A stretch of 64,000 nt of DNA from Hyperoplus lanceolatus (GCA_026929865.2 JAMBYZ020000011.1:27240-91239); one strand, 5' to 3'. Positions 31,092 through 43,137 are shown, counted from the stretch's first letter. A program made the numbers and translations. The notes: a model not told the origin generated them from the letters alone.

Positions 31092-32538
31092 CAGGGGCCG
31101 GTTTCCCGATAACGTCATCTCTTAGCGAGCTACGAAGACTCCTACGTTATGACTTACCAAAGTTGTTTACCTCTGTAGTCGTGGTTCCCGAACGGTCTCT
31201 TAGGAGAAGCACTCCTTACGTCGTACGTACACTGCTGAAATCGATTGCTCAGAGTTCGATTTTCCATTTCCTGCTTATTTCATGCGAAGCTGCATGACAA
31301 GTCTTTGCGAATAAAAGATTACTAGAAATCCTTCTAAGCCAAAACATTTATTTAACACCTCTTGCTTTATAATCTAAGTATCTTTAAGAACAATAATCAC
31401 GTTTCGTGGTGGGTCAGTAAGGAAACTGAAAGTAGATATAATATCGCCAATAGCCTATATCAATAAAAACAGACGGCCCAAACAGCGTCCAAATGAGCTA
31501 AAATCCTAATTACAATAAACAGTAACATGGCACACTTATTTTAAGGTAAGCTTTAATTGATTATTCATTAATGTTTTCACACGTTTACATGTTTTGAGAC
31601 GGAGAATCCGACGCACTCTGCTGTCAGCTGAGCCGGCTCTGCGGAGCTGTCAGCCGGCTCAGCTGACAGCTCCGCAGTGCGATGGTTCTAGTGTTAACCT
31701 TGGTCGAACGTACTACCATAGCCTATACTGATTTAAAAAAGGTAGCCTAGGCTATAGAAAAATATAGAAACAGCGGAGGAGATTAAGATTGTTTCCAGCA
31801 ATTATTTTCTTCATGAATGACTTGTGGCAGTTCCATGCGCAACAGGGATGTCACTCGTGTCCGTTTTACGCATGGTGCTTACGGAAGGATATGTGGGGGT
31901 CTGTAGTAGCCTATCTCTGGCGATGCCACAGCGATCGCAGGGACTTCACTTGTCATTAAATTTACACATCTGACTGTATTTCATATCAAAGGGACACAGC
32001 GATGACTATTAAATATCAAACTGATAAAAACGATCTGACTGTAGGTTATAGTGTATCACGTAGGCCTTATAAAGTATTTTCATATTGACGGACATCGCAT
32101 CCAATCAGTTAATGCTGATTGTCAAGTCAGTTAGATGACTATGTACTTGTTCATATAGTTTGAACACTTTGTGAATCAGAGTGAATGGTATTCTGCTAAA
32201 ATATATAGCTTACTTTAAATGTGATATGTACGCTATACAGTCATCGTTTTTAACAGTTTGTCATTTAATACAGTCATCGCTGTGTCCGTTTGATATGAAA
32301 TACAGTCAGATTTATTAGTTAAATGACACAAGTGAGAGCTGAAACATCCCTACAGTAGAGCTAAGAAGGCTCTGCGGGCGCTCCAGACCAACCTTACCAA
32401 CGTATGACGTACGAAAGAGATTCGTAGCAAAGAACGTTTCGGGAAACAGGCGAAACGTTAAGTAGGAACTCTACGTAGGGGTTACGAATGACGTAGCGTT
32501 AAGAAGACTCTACGAAGGCTTTGGGAAACCGGCCCCTG
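31092..32538. mobile_element. Long MITE with CAGGGGCCGGTTTCCC termini
   Basis: The ends CAGGGGCCGGTTTCCCGA and TTTGGGAAACCGGCCCCTG are inverted over 16-17 bp. Subterminal motifs of the type TACGTAGG/CTTACGTC and gggaaac repeat near both ends. No ORF encodes a transposase. I could not establish a target duplication, so the superfamily is open. Confidence 0.7.
31621..31669. repeat. Perfect 18-bp hairpin
   Basis: CTGTCAGCTGAGCCGGCT (31,621-31,638) is followed after 13 bases by its exact reverse complement (31,652-31,669). It lies inside the long MITE. Confidence 0.85.
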
Positions 32539-33743
32539 TGCTGTTACTGAACAACACATTTAATACACTTTATTTTCTGGTCAAGAGTCTGGAAGCCACA
32601 ACTCATTCTTGGTCAAAATAATTTGCATTTCAACCATTTATTTTTAGGCCACACTTGTTTTTAAAATTCCTATAAAACTAAACATTTTTTTTCCTCTTAA
32701 CTTAAAGACTCCATTCAAACAATTCACATTAATTACAGCTATTAAATTCTTTGACAACTTTTTAAAATCTGCAACTGTCTTTGAACAAACACAGTTTTAA
32801 GCTTTTTTCAGCCTCTTTCTAAATTTATAAGTGGGGGAACCAACTGTATAACAGGACAAAAAACCCCAAATACTTAACTACTTTTTTTTGTATTACATTT
32901 AGCAATTATAACATTATTTCACACAGTCCTATTTTAGTCTGTTAAATTGTGGTAAATTACACAAATAAGCATCTAGAGAGAAAATGCACATTTGGAGAAG
33001 TGTTTTACAAAGCAAAGTTCTACTATGCACAAATGCTTACACGAAAAGTGATGAACTTCTTCTGATCCACTAGCCTGTGGCGATGGGGACACTGGGGATG
33101 TGGGCTTTGAAAGAAACACAACGGAACATTTATTGTTAGGATTTGTGCCCCCTTAAACTGGATGAGAAAACGTACACAGTATCTACTTAATACCTCAGAA
33201 CACCTTTGTCCAGGTGGTCCATCTGTTCCACTGGTCTGTGGCTATGGGGTCAACGGAGATGTGGCTTGGAAAGAATAAAGTTACTCACCCCGAATATGTT
33301 GAAAGAGTAGACTCTATAAAAGTAAAAGGAAGAACATGTTACAATAGCACTATACATTTTCTTTATCCAGAGTGCACCCTGCTCAAATAAATCCTAGAAT
33401 TAAATCAGCATTGTAGACAAAGTAAATACTACAATAACACAGTTTTAAAGAAGGGGGTGGGACATACTTTTATAAAAGGTAGGTCTACGGTTAGTGCTAA
33501 AACATGTTGGGCGTAGGTTTTTCTTACATGGGTTCATGTCATCCAGAGCCATTAATTATTGCCCCAAATAATTAACATTTAATCCTACTGCTTTTGAAAA
33601 GTGTTAGATAATGAATTTATAGAAAATGTAAAACAATTACTCACCAACATGTGTATAATTGTATAAAACATTAAAGGGAGCAAATGATTTATGTTTTATG
33701 CAAACATTGACTGTATATGCAGGTCAAGATAAAAATATGAGTG

Positions 33744-33784
<41 letters not shown>

Positions 33785-34616
33785 GGGGATTGGTAGGCAG
33801 AAACGGAATAGTTTCTTGCACATTAGTACTTTTCATTCTAAAACATTTACTCTGTATTTCTCTGCATAAAAAAAATCATACAGTTGCCACAAATGGGTTT
33901 TAATATGTACTTTTAATTTCAGTTGAAGGCTATTACTATTCGTTTTTATTAAGAAGGCTATTGTTTACTATGGAATAAACCTTGTTAGGATTGGAAAAAT
34001 CAACTGTTACAGTTTGAATTCGACCAGAAAACGATATCCTACTTTATCATAATTAGACATAGCCTATGTAGCATTGTTTATTTAGTCTGTGCATGAGAGA
34101 AATAATGACAAATTGATAGGCTATATTAACAGGTGAAGGAAACAGCACAGTGATTCCGGTTGCACACACACTTGTATTAGAATGGCTCATTAACGGAAAA
34201 ACACGAAATCAACTGATCATGACGGAGGCACGTAAACAGGGCGAGCTGGAGTACCACGGCCACAGGCTCCGGTTCTACGAGGACTACAGCGCGGAGGTAG
34301 TGAAGCAGCGGGCTGAATACAAGCGGGTCATGGCTGAGCTCTATCAGCGCGGACTTCGTCCCTCTCTCCTCTTCCCTGCGAGGCTTCGCATTACTCTCCA
34401 GAGCGGCGAGAGAAAGTGGCTGCGGTCTGTCTCTGGGGTGGGTTCTGGGTGGGATGGGGTGGTGTCAACTGGGGGTTTAGCTGATGGGTTATCACCTGCT
34501 GTGTTTTCAGTTATCTGTGTTTTCCTTTTTTTGTGTGTTTTTTTTTTTTCCTCTGTATTTTGCTACTCTTTTTGTTATCGGAGCAACTCTTTTTACTCTC
34601 ACTATAACTGAGCTAG

Positions 34617-35159
34617 ATGAAGGGCAATCTTAATTTAATTAGTTGGAATGTCAAGGGGCTTAATCACCAAGTGAAAAGGGGTAAGGTCTTAACCCACCTA
34701 AAACGGCTCAGGGCTAGAATAGTTTTCCTTCAAGAAACCCACTTACACGACTCTGACCATGGGCGACTAAGTAAATGCTGGCGTGGACAATTTTTTCATT
34801 CTAATTTCAGGGCTAAGGCCAGGGGCACAGCTATCCTTATTGATAGTAATATTCCTTTTGAGTCCTCAAACATTATATCAGACAAAAATGGACGTTTTAT
34901 TATTGTTTCAGGCAATCTTTACAATAAGTCAGTCATCTTGGCCAACGTCTACGCGCCTAACGTCGATGATGTAGAATTCTTTAAGAGATTTTTTTCTCAA
35001 CTCCCCGATCTCAATTCCCATTCTCTTGTTCTTGGTGGGGATTTTAATTGTTATCTAGATCCAGTCTTAGATCGCTCGTCCCCCAAACCTGCCACTCTTA
35101 GCAGATCTGCAGGTTATATCAAATCATCTCTTGCTGATTATAGCCTTTCTGATCCATAC
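34617..35159 (+). pseudogene. L1 ORF2 endonuclease fragment (unit A)
   Basis: An APE-type endonuclease N-terminus of about 180 codons. It has the metal-binding Asn in SWNVKG, Glu in LQETHL, and the GGDFNC motif. It lacks the SDH motif and everything downstream. The unit B copy differs by very few residues (for example L to P in VKGLNH). Confidence 0.88.
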
Positions 35160-35587
35160 TGTGAGGAGACGGAAGGTTCTCCGTGAGAATGGTGACTGAT
35201 TCCCTCACTGCAATCTGGTGTGTGGCACCGATTGGCTGATTGGACCCAGGTGTGAGGAGATGATATATGCCCTGAGATCCCAGTGCTCTGTGCTGCTCAT
35301 TATCTCACCTTAAGAGGTAGTGAGAGGTTGTCTCTGAGTGCTCCCTGTGTTTCATAGTCTTCTGTTTTGTGTGTGTGTCCGTTCAGCTGCTTGGCAGCGG
35401 TGGTTTTGTTCTTGTTTTAGTTTTCAATATTAAAAGGTAGCCTGTGTGGCCCTGCACAACTTTGTGCTTTTTGTTTTCTCCCCCATCCCAGTGTCGCGTT
35501 GCGATTTAGTGGTTATCTCTCCGGGGATAACTTTTAGAAACCCCTTGGTCCGCACCTGTGTCCCAAACTCCCCCCCGAAGCCTTACA
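35160..35587 (+). mobile_element. Solo LTR in the L1 fragment (unit A)
   Basis: Starts TGTGAGG and ends CCTTACA with flanks catac and cataa (four of five bases shared). The L1 reading frame continues on the far side, which supports an insertion. Contains a TATA-like gatatatgcc and a poly(A)-like aatattaaaa. Confidence 0.65.
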
Positions 35588-35629
35588 CATAAAGGTTTTT
35601 ATACCCCACAGGAAGGGAATATTCGGGAG

Positions 35630-35652
35630 GCCCGCAGTTCTGAATAGCTTTG
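35630..35652 (-). pseudogene. Broken copy of KIFC1 first visible exon (unit A)
   Basis: On the minus strand the acceptor region ccttctcacacag and the first 23 bases of the 54-base KIFC1 exon at 55,575 are reproduced, together with about 70 bp of its upstream intron. Homology stops in mid-exon at the L1 fragment. An identical copy lies in unit B (38,835-38,857). Confidence 0.85.
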
Positions 35653-36231
35653 CTGTGTGAGAAGGAAAGCGAGACAGAGAGTTAGGTTTTTCCTTTTTAC
35701 CTACCAAAATAACAGGACAAAAAACCCCAAATACTTAACTACTTTTTTTTGTATTACATTTAGCAATTATAACATTATTTCACACAGTCCTATTTTAGTC
35801 TGTTAAATTGTGGTAAATTACACAAATAAGCATCTAGAGAGAAAATGCACATTTGGAGAAGTGTTTTACAAAGCAAAGTTCTACTATGCACAAATGCTTA
35901 CACGAAAAGTGATGAACTTCTTCTGATCCACTAGCCTGTGGCGATGGGGACACTGGGGATGTGGGCTTTGAAAGAAACACAACGGAACATTTATTGTTAG
36001 GATTTGTGCCCCCTTAAATTGGATGAGAAAACGTACACAGTATCTACTTAATACCTCAGAACACTGTTGTCCAGGGTCTTCTGATCCACTAGCCTGTGTC
36101 GATGGGGACAACGGAGATGTGGGCTTTGAAAGAAACACAACCAGCACTAATGTAAGGCTGTGTGCCCCCCTAAATGTGATGCTAGAGTTTACACAGCATT
36201 GACTTAATAGCTCAATATGATAAGTACACAC

Positions 36232-36411
36232 CTTTTTCAATGATACGTGCGCTTGATGGACTCTTTTTCTATTAATAGAATTTTTAAGGCCAAGTCCTAA
36301 ACATACTTGACCCCAAAGTCCATTCTTCGCCCAGACATTGCGGTTTTTGTTGCTGGCCAGGTCCTCACACATCCGTAAAATTTGTATTCCTCTTATTACT
36401 TTCGTTTTGTT
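36232..36411 (-). pseudogene. GLWG-type exon, unit B (acceptor mutated)
   Basis: An open 60-codon exon, phase 0 at both ends: NKTKVIRG, MCEDLASNKN, then NGLWGQVCLGLGLK, then NRKRVHQAHVSLKK before a gtgtgt donor. The acceptor reads tcaatcg instead of tcaatag, so AG is lost. The family is not recognised. The conserved Trp/Gly/Arg/Lys pattern could be a small DNA-binding module, but that is a guess. Confidence 0.7.
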
Positions 36412-37409
36412 CGATTGAAAAAAGAATCAGAGTTTATCAGAGTTTCATCAACAAAATGATGGAAATAAAATTGTGCCTGTAAAATGTTTATAGAATAAAG
36501 TTACTCACCCCGAATATGTTGAAAGAGTAGACTCTATAAAAGTAAAAGGAAGAACATGTTACAATAGCACTATACATTTTCTTTATCCAGAGTGCACCCT
36601 GCTCAAATAAATCCTAGAATTAAATCAGCATTGTAGACAAAGTAAATACTACAATAACACAGTTTTAAAGAAGGGGGTGGGACATACTTTTATAAAAGGT
36701 AGGTCTACTGTTAGTGCTAAAACATGTTGGGCGTAGGTTTTTCTTACATGGGTTCATGTCATCCAGAGCCATTAATTATTGCCCCAAATAATTAACATTT
36801 AATCCTACTGCTTTTGAAAAGTGTTAGATAATGAATTTATAGAAAATGTAAAACAATTACTCACCAACATGTGTATAATTGTATAAAACATTAAAGGGAG
36901 CAAATGATTTATGTTTTATGCAAACATTGACTGTATATGCAGGTCAAGATAAAAATATGAGTGTGTGAGGAGAGAGAGAGAGAGAGAGAGAATGGGGGAT
37001 TGGTAGGCAGAAACAGAATGCTTTCTTGCACATTGTACTTTTCATTCTAAAACATTTACTCTGTATTTCTCTGCATAAAAAAAATCATACAGTTGCCACA
37101 AATGGGTTTTTGTACTTTTAGTTTCAGTTGAAGGCTATTACTATTCGTTTTTATTAAGAAGGCTATTGTTTACTATGGAATAAACCTTGTTAGGATTGGA
37201 AAAATCAACTGTTACAGTTTGAATTCGACCAGAAAACGATATCCTACTTTATCATAATTAGACATAGCCTATGTAGCATTGTTTATTTAGTCTGTGCATG
37301 AGAGAAATAATGACAAATTGATAGGCTATATTAACAGGTGAAGGAAACAGCACAGTGATTCCGGTTGCACACACACTTGTATTAGAATGGCTCATTAACG
37401 GAAAAACAC

Positions 37410-38830
37410 GAAATCAACTGATCATGACGGAGGCACGTAAACAGGGCGAGCTGGAGTACCACGGCCACAGGCTCCGGTTCCACGAGGACTACAGCGCGGA
37501 GGTAGTGAAGCAGCGGGCTGAATACAAGCGGGTCATGGCTGAGCTCTATCAGCGCGGACTTCGTCCCTCTCTCCTCTTCCCTGCGAGGCTTCGCATTACT
37601 CTCCAGAGCGGCGAGAGAAAGTGGCTGCGGTCTGTCTCTGGGGTGGGTTCTGGGTGGGATGGGGTGGTGTCAACTGGGGGTTTAGCTGATGGGTTATCAC
37701 CTGCTGTGTTTTCAGTTATCTGTGTTTTCCTTTTTTTGTGTGTTTTTTTTTTTTCCTCTGTATTTTGCTACTCTTTTTGTTATCGGAGCAACTCTTTTTA
37801 CTCTCACTATAACTGAGCTAGATGAAGGGCAATCTTAATTTAATTAGTTGGAATGTCAAGGGGCCTAATCACCAAGTGAAAAGGGGTAAGGTCTTAACCC
37901 ACCTAAAACGGCTCAGGGCTAGAATAGTTTTCCTTCAAGAAACCCACTTACACGACTCTGACCATGGGCGACTAAGTAAATGCTGGCGTGGACAATTTTT
38001 TCATTCTAATTTCAGGGCTAAGGCCAGGGGCACAGCTATCCTTATTGATAGTAATATTCCTTTTGAGTCCTCAAACATTATATCAGACAAAAATGGACGT
38101 TTTATTATTGTTTCAGGCAATCTTTACAATAAGTCAGTCATCTTGGCCAACGTCTACGCGCCTAACGTCGATGATGTAGAATTCTTTAAGAGATTTTTTT
38201 CTCAACTCCCCGATCTCAATTCCCATTCTCTTGTTCTTGGTGGGGATTTTAATTGTTATCTAGATCCAGTCTTAGATCGCTCGTCCCCCAAACCTGCCAC
38301 TCTTAGCAGATCTGCAGGTTATATCAAATCATCTCTTGCTGATTATAGCCTTTCTGATCCATACTGTGAGGAGACGGAAGGTTCTCCGTGAGAATGGTGA
38401 CTGATTCCCTCACTGCAATCTGGTGTGTGGCACTGATTGGCTGATTGGACCCAGGTGTGAGGAGATGATATATGCCCTGAGATCCCAGTGCTCTGTGCTG
38501 CTCATTATCTCACCTTAAGAGGTAGTGAGAGGTTGTCTCTGAGTGCTCCCTGTGTTTCATAGTCTTCTGTTTTGTGTGTGTGTCCGTTCAGCTGCTTGGC
38601 AGCGGTGGTTTTGTTCTTGTTTTAGTTTTCAATATTAAAAGGTAGCCTGTGTGGCCCTGCACAACTTTGTGCTTTTTGTTTTCTCCCCCATCCCAGTGTC
38701 GCGTTGCGATTTAGTGGTTATCTCTCCGGGGATAACTTTTAGAAACCCCTTGGTCCGCACCTGTGTCCCAAACTCCCCCCCGAAGCCTTACACATAAAGG
38801 TTTTTATACCCCACAGGAAGAGAATATTCG
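37410..38830 (+). mobile_element. L1-type LINE fragment with solo LTR (unit B)
   Basis: Duplicate of the unit A fragment at +3205 bp. The endonuclease ORF lies at 37,822-38,364 and the LTR at 38,365-38,792. The shared LTR shows that it was inserted before the tandem duplication. Confidence 0.88.
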
Positions 38831-38834
38831 GGAG

Positions 38835-38857
38835 GCCCGCAGTTCTGAATAGCTTTG
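38835..38857 (-). pseudogene. Broken copy of KIFC1 first visible exon (unit B)
   Basis: Same 23-base exon remnant with acceptor and intron as in unit A, 3205 bp further on. Confidence 0.85.
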
Positions 38858-39688
38858 CTGTGTGAGAAGGAAAGCGAGACAGAGAGTTAGGTTTTTCCTT
38901 TTTACCTACCAAAATAACAGGACAAAAAACCCCAAATACTTAACTACTTTTTTTTGTATTACATTTAGCAATTATAACATTATTTCACACAGTCCTATTT
39001 TAGTCTGTTAAATTGTGGTAAATTACACAAATAAGCATCTAGAGAGAAAATGCACATTTGGAGAAGTGTTTTACAAAGCAAAGTTCTACTATGCACAAAT
39101 GCTTACACGAAAAGTGTGGTTCAGTTTGGGCATTTTGATAAACAAGGAATCTGTCATTCGGGTTTGAGTGAGTGAGTAACTTTGTATTCACAACAACAAA
39201 GACTGCTGAGGCTTTTCAGAGGTGACAATACCTGTGGTAAACAGAAGTTGAGCCGTGCCAACATACCTCTCTTCTTTACGTTGCTGCACTTTTTGTTTGT
39301 CTTCTTCCATTTTTTCAATTGTTTTCTCTTGTCTTCTGATCCACTAGCCTGTGGCGATGGGGACACTGGAGATGTGGGCTTTGAAAGAAACACAACCAGT
39401 TCAATGAAAGTGTGACACTGCCTATGTGTAGGCTATATCTGTTTCTTTGTTCCACTTTCATAGACGGGTTACATTTAAGCATGCATAAGCAAACACCTGC
39501 TTCCTACGGGCACTGCACTAGTCTACTTAATACCTCAGAACACTGTTGTCCAGGGTCTTCTGATCCACTTGCCTGTGGCGATGGGGACACTGGGGATGTG
39601 GGCTTTGAAAGAAACTCAACGGAACATTTATTGTTAGGATTTGTGCCCCCTTAAATTGGATGAGAAAACGTACACAGTATCTACTTAA

Positions 39689-40282
39689 AGAGGACCTATG
39701 ATGCTTTTTGACTTTTATGACCTATAAACGTTGTTATGATGATTCATAGTCATACTTAACCATACTAAATTATCAAATAATGACTTACATGCATTTCGAC
39801 ATATTCCCTGCTGACCGTCTGGGGTGTCTGTGCAGAGCACTAAACACAGTGGAGAAGTTACGTGTTCAAAGCGGTCTAGCCTTTCATAATTTGTGACGTT
39901 GCATAAAAATTTGTGACGTCACCACGCGGATGTTTCCGTGTATGGTAATGCTGTCACTTCCCTGTTCGCGTCTGCCTCGCGCCCTTATAGGTCCATGCTC
40001 GCGCTTCCCGCCACTGAAAGTGTTCCGGAAGGAAGGTAACCAATCACAACGGAGTGGGGTTTGCAGGAGGGGGGGGGAGGGTAGCGGAGATGGCCGAAGC
40101 ACAGGCGGAGGGAGCCGAAGCACACACACTCAAGTGTTGACAGGATGTGCTGGATCGCCAAAATAAGAGAAAGAGCTTCCCGAAAATCTACATAGTTTTT
40201 TGTGATGTGATTCGTGTCAGGTTGCTCTATAGCAGTGTAAAACAAGAAATTAAGACCAGAAAAGTAGCATAATAGGTCCTCT
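39689..40282. mobile_element. TTAA-duplicating MITE (piggyBac-like), left arm
   Basis: Ends are AGAGGACCTATGATGC and GCATAATAGGTCCTCT, flanked by TTAA on both sides (39,685-39,688, 40,283-40,286). The empty site ctacttaatacctcag occurs repeatedly in the unit (for example 36,045). No transposase. TTAA duplication is typical of piggyBac. Confidence 0.88.
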
Positions 40283-40827
40283 TTAATACCTCAGAACACT
40301 GTTGTCCAGGTGGTTCATCTGTTCCACTGGTCTGTGGCAATGGGGACAACGGAGATGTGGGCTTTGAAAGAAACACAACCAGTTCAATGAAAGTGTGACA
40401 CTGCCTATGTGTAGGCTATATCTGTTTCTTTGTTCCACTTTCATAGACGGGTCACATTTAAGCATGCATAAGCAAACACCTGCTTCCTACGGGCACTGCA
40501 CTAGTCTACTTAATACCTCAGAACACTGTTGTCCAGGGTCTTCTGATCCACTAGCCTGTGGCGATGGGGGCTTTGAAAGAAACTCAATGGAACATTTATT
40601 GTTAGGATTTGTGCCCCCTTAAATTGGATGAGAAAACGTACACAGTATCTACTTAATACCTCAGAACACTGTTGTCCAGGTGGTTCATCACTGGTCAACG
40701 GAGACAACGGAGATGTGGGCTTTGAAAGAAACACAACCAGCATTAATGTAAGGCTGTGTGCCCCCCTAAATGTGATGCTAGAGTTTACACAGCATTGACT
40801 TAATAGCTCAATATGATAAGTACACAC

Positions 40828-41010
40828 CTTTTTCAATGATACGTGCGCTTGTTGGATTCTTTTTCTATTTGTTACATTATTTGGAATGCCAAGTCCTGTA
40901 CAAACTTGACCCCAAAGTCCATTCTTCGCCCAGGCATTGTTGTTTTTGTTGCCAGCCAGGTCCTCACACATTCGTAAAATTTGTTCTCCCCTTATTACTT
41001 TGGTTTTATT
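40828..41010 (-). CDS. GLWG-type exon, unit C inner copy
   Basis: A 61-codon exon, phase 0 at both ends, with intact acceptor (tcaatag) and donor (AAG|gtgtgt). It encodes MCEDLAGNKNNN, NGLWGQVCTGLGIPN and NRKRIQQAHVSLKK. On the same strand it is followed by Pro/Thr/Ser exons (about 40,684-40,735 and 40,527-40,577). The gene family is unknown and the rest of the gene is not identified. Confidence 0.55.
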
Positions 41011-41340
41011 CTATTGAAAAAAGAATCAGAGTTTATCAGAGTTTCATCAACAAAATGATGGAAATAAAATTGTGCCTGTAAAAACCTCTCGGTAAGGAGA
41101 GAATATGCTCTAATTCCTTCCCGGATTTAACGCAGGCGTTTTAAGGCTGCATGAAACTGAAATAAATAACTTGTGAAAGATATCTTCTGCCTAAAAGTGG
41201 TGAATGATTATCTGAATCAAATATAAAGTGTTACATTTCATACCTAAACAGGATTCATAAAATAGAAGAATACGTTTAGAAGAAGTGGAACGCTGAACAC
41301 GGTGGGTTTAAGAAGAACAATTTTTATTTATTTGAGAGAA

Positions 41341-41390
41341 TCCCTGGCAGTCTAGTGGTTAAAATCCCGCGTGCTCACCGCCTGGCGCCG
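41341..41390 (+). pseudogene. tRNA-Glu-like 5' fragment (unit C)
   Basis: Plus-strand TCCCTGGCAGTCTAGTGGTT followed by a GTGCTCACCGCC segment resembles the acceptor, D and anticodon arms of tRNA-Glu(CTC). The T arm is absent. Same position as the fragment at 4833-4884. Confidence 0.6.
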
Positions 41391-41678
41391 GGGGGGAGGA
41401 TGGGCACACTGGCGATGTGGGCTTTGAAAGAAACGCAACGGAACATTTATTGTTAGGATTTGTGCCCCCTTAAATTGGATGAGAAAACGTACACAGTATC
41501 TACTTAATACCTCAGAACACTGTTGTCCAGGTGGTTCATCACTGGTCAACGGAGACAACGGAGATGTGGGCTTTGAAAGAAACACAACCAGCATTAATGT
41601 AAGGCTGTGTGCCCCCCTAAATGTGATGCTAGAGTTTACACAGCATTGACTTAATAGCTCAATATGATAAGTACACAC

Positions 41679-41861
41679 CGTTTTCAAGGATGCATGCGCT
41701 TGATGGATTCTTTTACGATTCGTTAAACTATTTGGAATGCCAAGTCCTATGCACATTTCCCCCCAAAGTCCATTCTTCGCCCAGACATTTCGGTTATTGT
41801 TGCTGGCCAGGTCCTCACTCATCCGTAAAATTTGTATTCCTCTGATAACTTTCGTTTTGTT
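41679..41861 (-). CDS. GLWG-type exon, unit C outer copy
   Basis: A second 61-codon phase-0 exon in unit C with good splice signals, encoding MSEDLASNNN, NGLWGEMCIGLGIPN and NRKRIHQAHASLKT. It is followed on the minus strand by a Pro/Thr/Ser exon near 41,535-41,585. Two such exons in tandem in one unit point to local exon duplication. Confidence 0.55.
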
Positions 41862-42408
41862 CTATTGAAAAAAGAATCAGAGTTTATCAGAGTTTCATCA
41901 ACAAAATGATGGAAATAAAATTGTGCCTGTAAAATGTTTATAGAATAAAGTTACTCACCCCGAATATGTTGAAAGTGTAGACTCTATAAAAGTAAAAGGA
42001 AGAACATGTTACAATAGCACTATACATTTTCTTTATCCAGAGTGCACCCTGCTCAAATAAATCCTAGAATTAAATCAGCATTGTAGACAAAGTAAATACT
42101 ACAATAACACAGTTTTAAAGAAGGGGGTGGGACATACTTTTATAAAAGGTAGGTCTACGGTTAGTGCTAAAACATGTTGGGCGTAGGTTTTTCTTACATG
42201 GGTTCATGTCATCCAGAGCCATTAATTATTGCCCCAAATAATTAACATTTAATCCTACTGCTTTTGAAAAGTTTTAGATAATGAATTTATAGAAAATGTA
42301 AAACAATTACTCACCAACATGTGTATAATTGTATAAAACATTAAAGGGAGCAAATGATTTATGTTTTATGCAAACATTGACTGTATATGCAGGTCAAGAT
42401 AAAAATAT

Positions 42409-42446
<38 letters not shown>

Positions 42447-42871
42447 ATGGGGGATTGGTAGGCAGAAACAGAATGCTTTCTTGCACATTAGTACTTTTCA
42501 TTCTAAAACATTTACTTTGTATTTCTCTGCATAAAAAAAATCATACAGTTGCCACAAATGGGTTTTAATATGTACTTTTAATTTCAGTTGAAGGCTATTA
42601 CTATTCGTTTTTATTAAGAAGGCTATTGTTTACTATGGAATAAACCTTGTTAGGATTGGAAAAATCAACTGTTACAGTTTGAATTCGACCAGAAAACGAT
42701 ATCCTACTTTATCATAATTAGACATAGCCTATGTAGCATTGTTTATTTAGTCTGTGCATGAGAGAAATAATGACAAATTGATAGGCTATATTAACAGGTG
42801 AAGGAAACAGCACAGTGATTCCGGTTGCACACACACTTGTATTAGAATGGCTCATTAACGGAAAAACACTA

Positions 42872-43010
42872 ATAGGCCTTTCACACCAAAATGAACCAAG
42901 AGTCAGTTCCAGGCTGGTGTTGGGGTCAGTTCAAAACTGGTTACAGCCTTATCCCAGTTATGAACCGGTTGGTTTCACATCGACCGGAGACAGCCATGGA
43001 GCCGGCAAGA
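42872..43010. mobile_element. MITE remnant (ggcctttcacacc type)
   Basis: Opens taggcctttcacacc and contains aaccggttggtttcaca, a pattern shared with the end at 47,577. It marks where unit C departs from units A and B. No duplication is resolved. Confidence 0.4.
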
Positions 43011-43137
43011 GAGAAATAGTAAGAAAACTTCTTGGCCAAGTGATTTCAACATAACAATTATTGTAACCCAACCACTGCTTATAATACATTTTGTAATATC
43101 CCTAATGATAGAGCTAACATTTACTTTGTTTCCACAG

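Larger units (their letters stand above)
34205..35625 (+). mobile_element. L1-type LINE fragment (unit A), split by a solo LTR
   Basis: It begins in the C-terminal domain of L1 ORF1 (EARKQGELEYHGHRL, then LLFPARLRITLQSG), then the ORF2 endonuclease N-terminus from 34,617 (LISWNVKG, FLQETHL, LANVYAPN, LGGDFNC). At 35,159 the frame breaks at an LTR insertion and resumes after it as RFLYPTGREYS, the expected L1 continuation. It ends abruptly at the KIFC1 exon fragment. No RT is present. Confidence 0.88.
32851..35711 (-). repeat. Unit A of the tandem array
   Basis: Starts acaggacaaaaaacccc, which recurs at 35,712 and 38,917. It carries the Pro/Thr/Ser exon remnants, AT-rich block, GA tract, L1 fragment with LTR, and the broken KIFC1 exon. 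It lacks about 344 bp, including the GLWG-type exon, present in unit B. Confidence 0.9.
35712..38916 (-). repeat. Unit B of the tandem array (3205 bp)
   Basis: Offset from unit C start is 3205 bp. The L1/LTR block of A (34,150-35,186) recurs at exactly +3205 (37,355-38,391) with only isolated substitutions, showing a recent tandem duplication. Confidence 0.92.
38917..42870 (-). repeat. Unit C of the array, left arm of the palindrome
   Basis: Follows A and B up to the intron block, then has a longer exon region (two GLWG-type exons, several Pro/Thr/Ser exons), a TTAA MITE and a tRNA-like fragment. At 42.87 kb it leaves the unit pattern and joins the SGNH region instead of L1. Confidence 0.88.
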
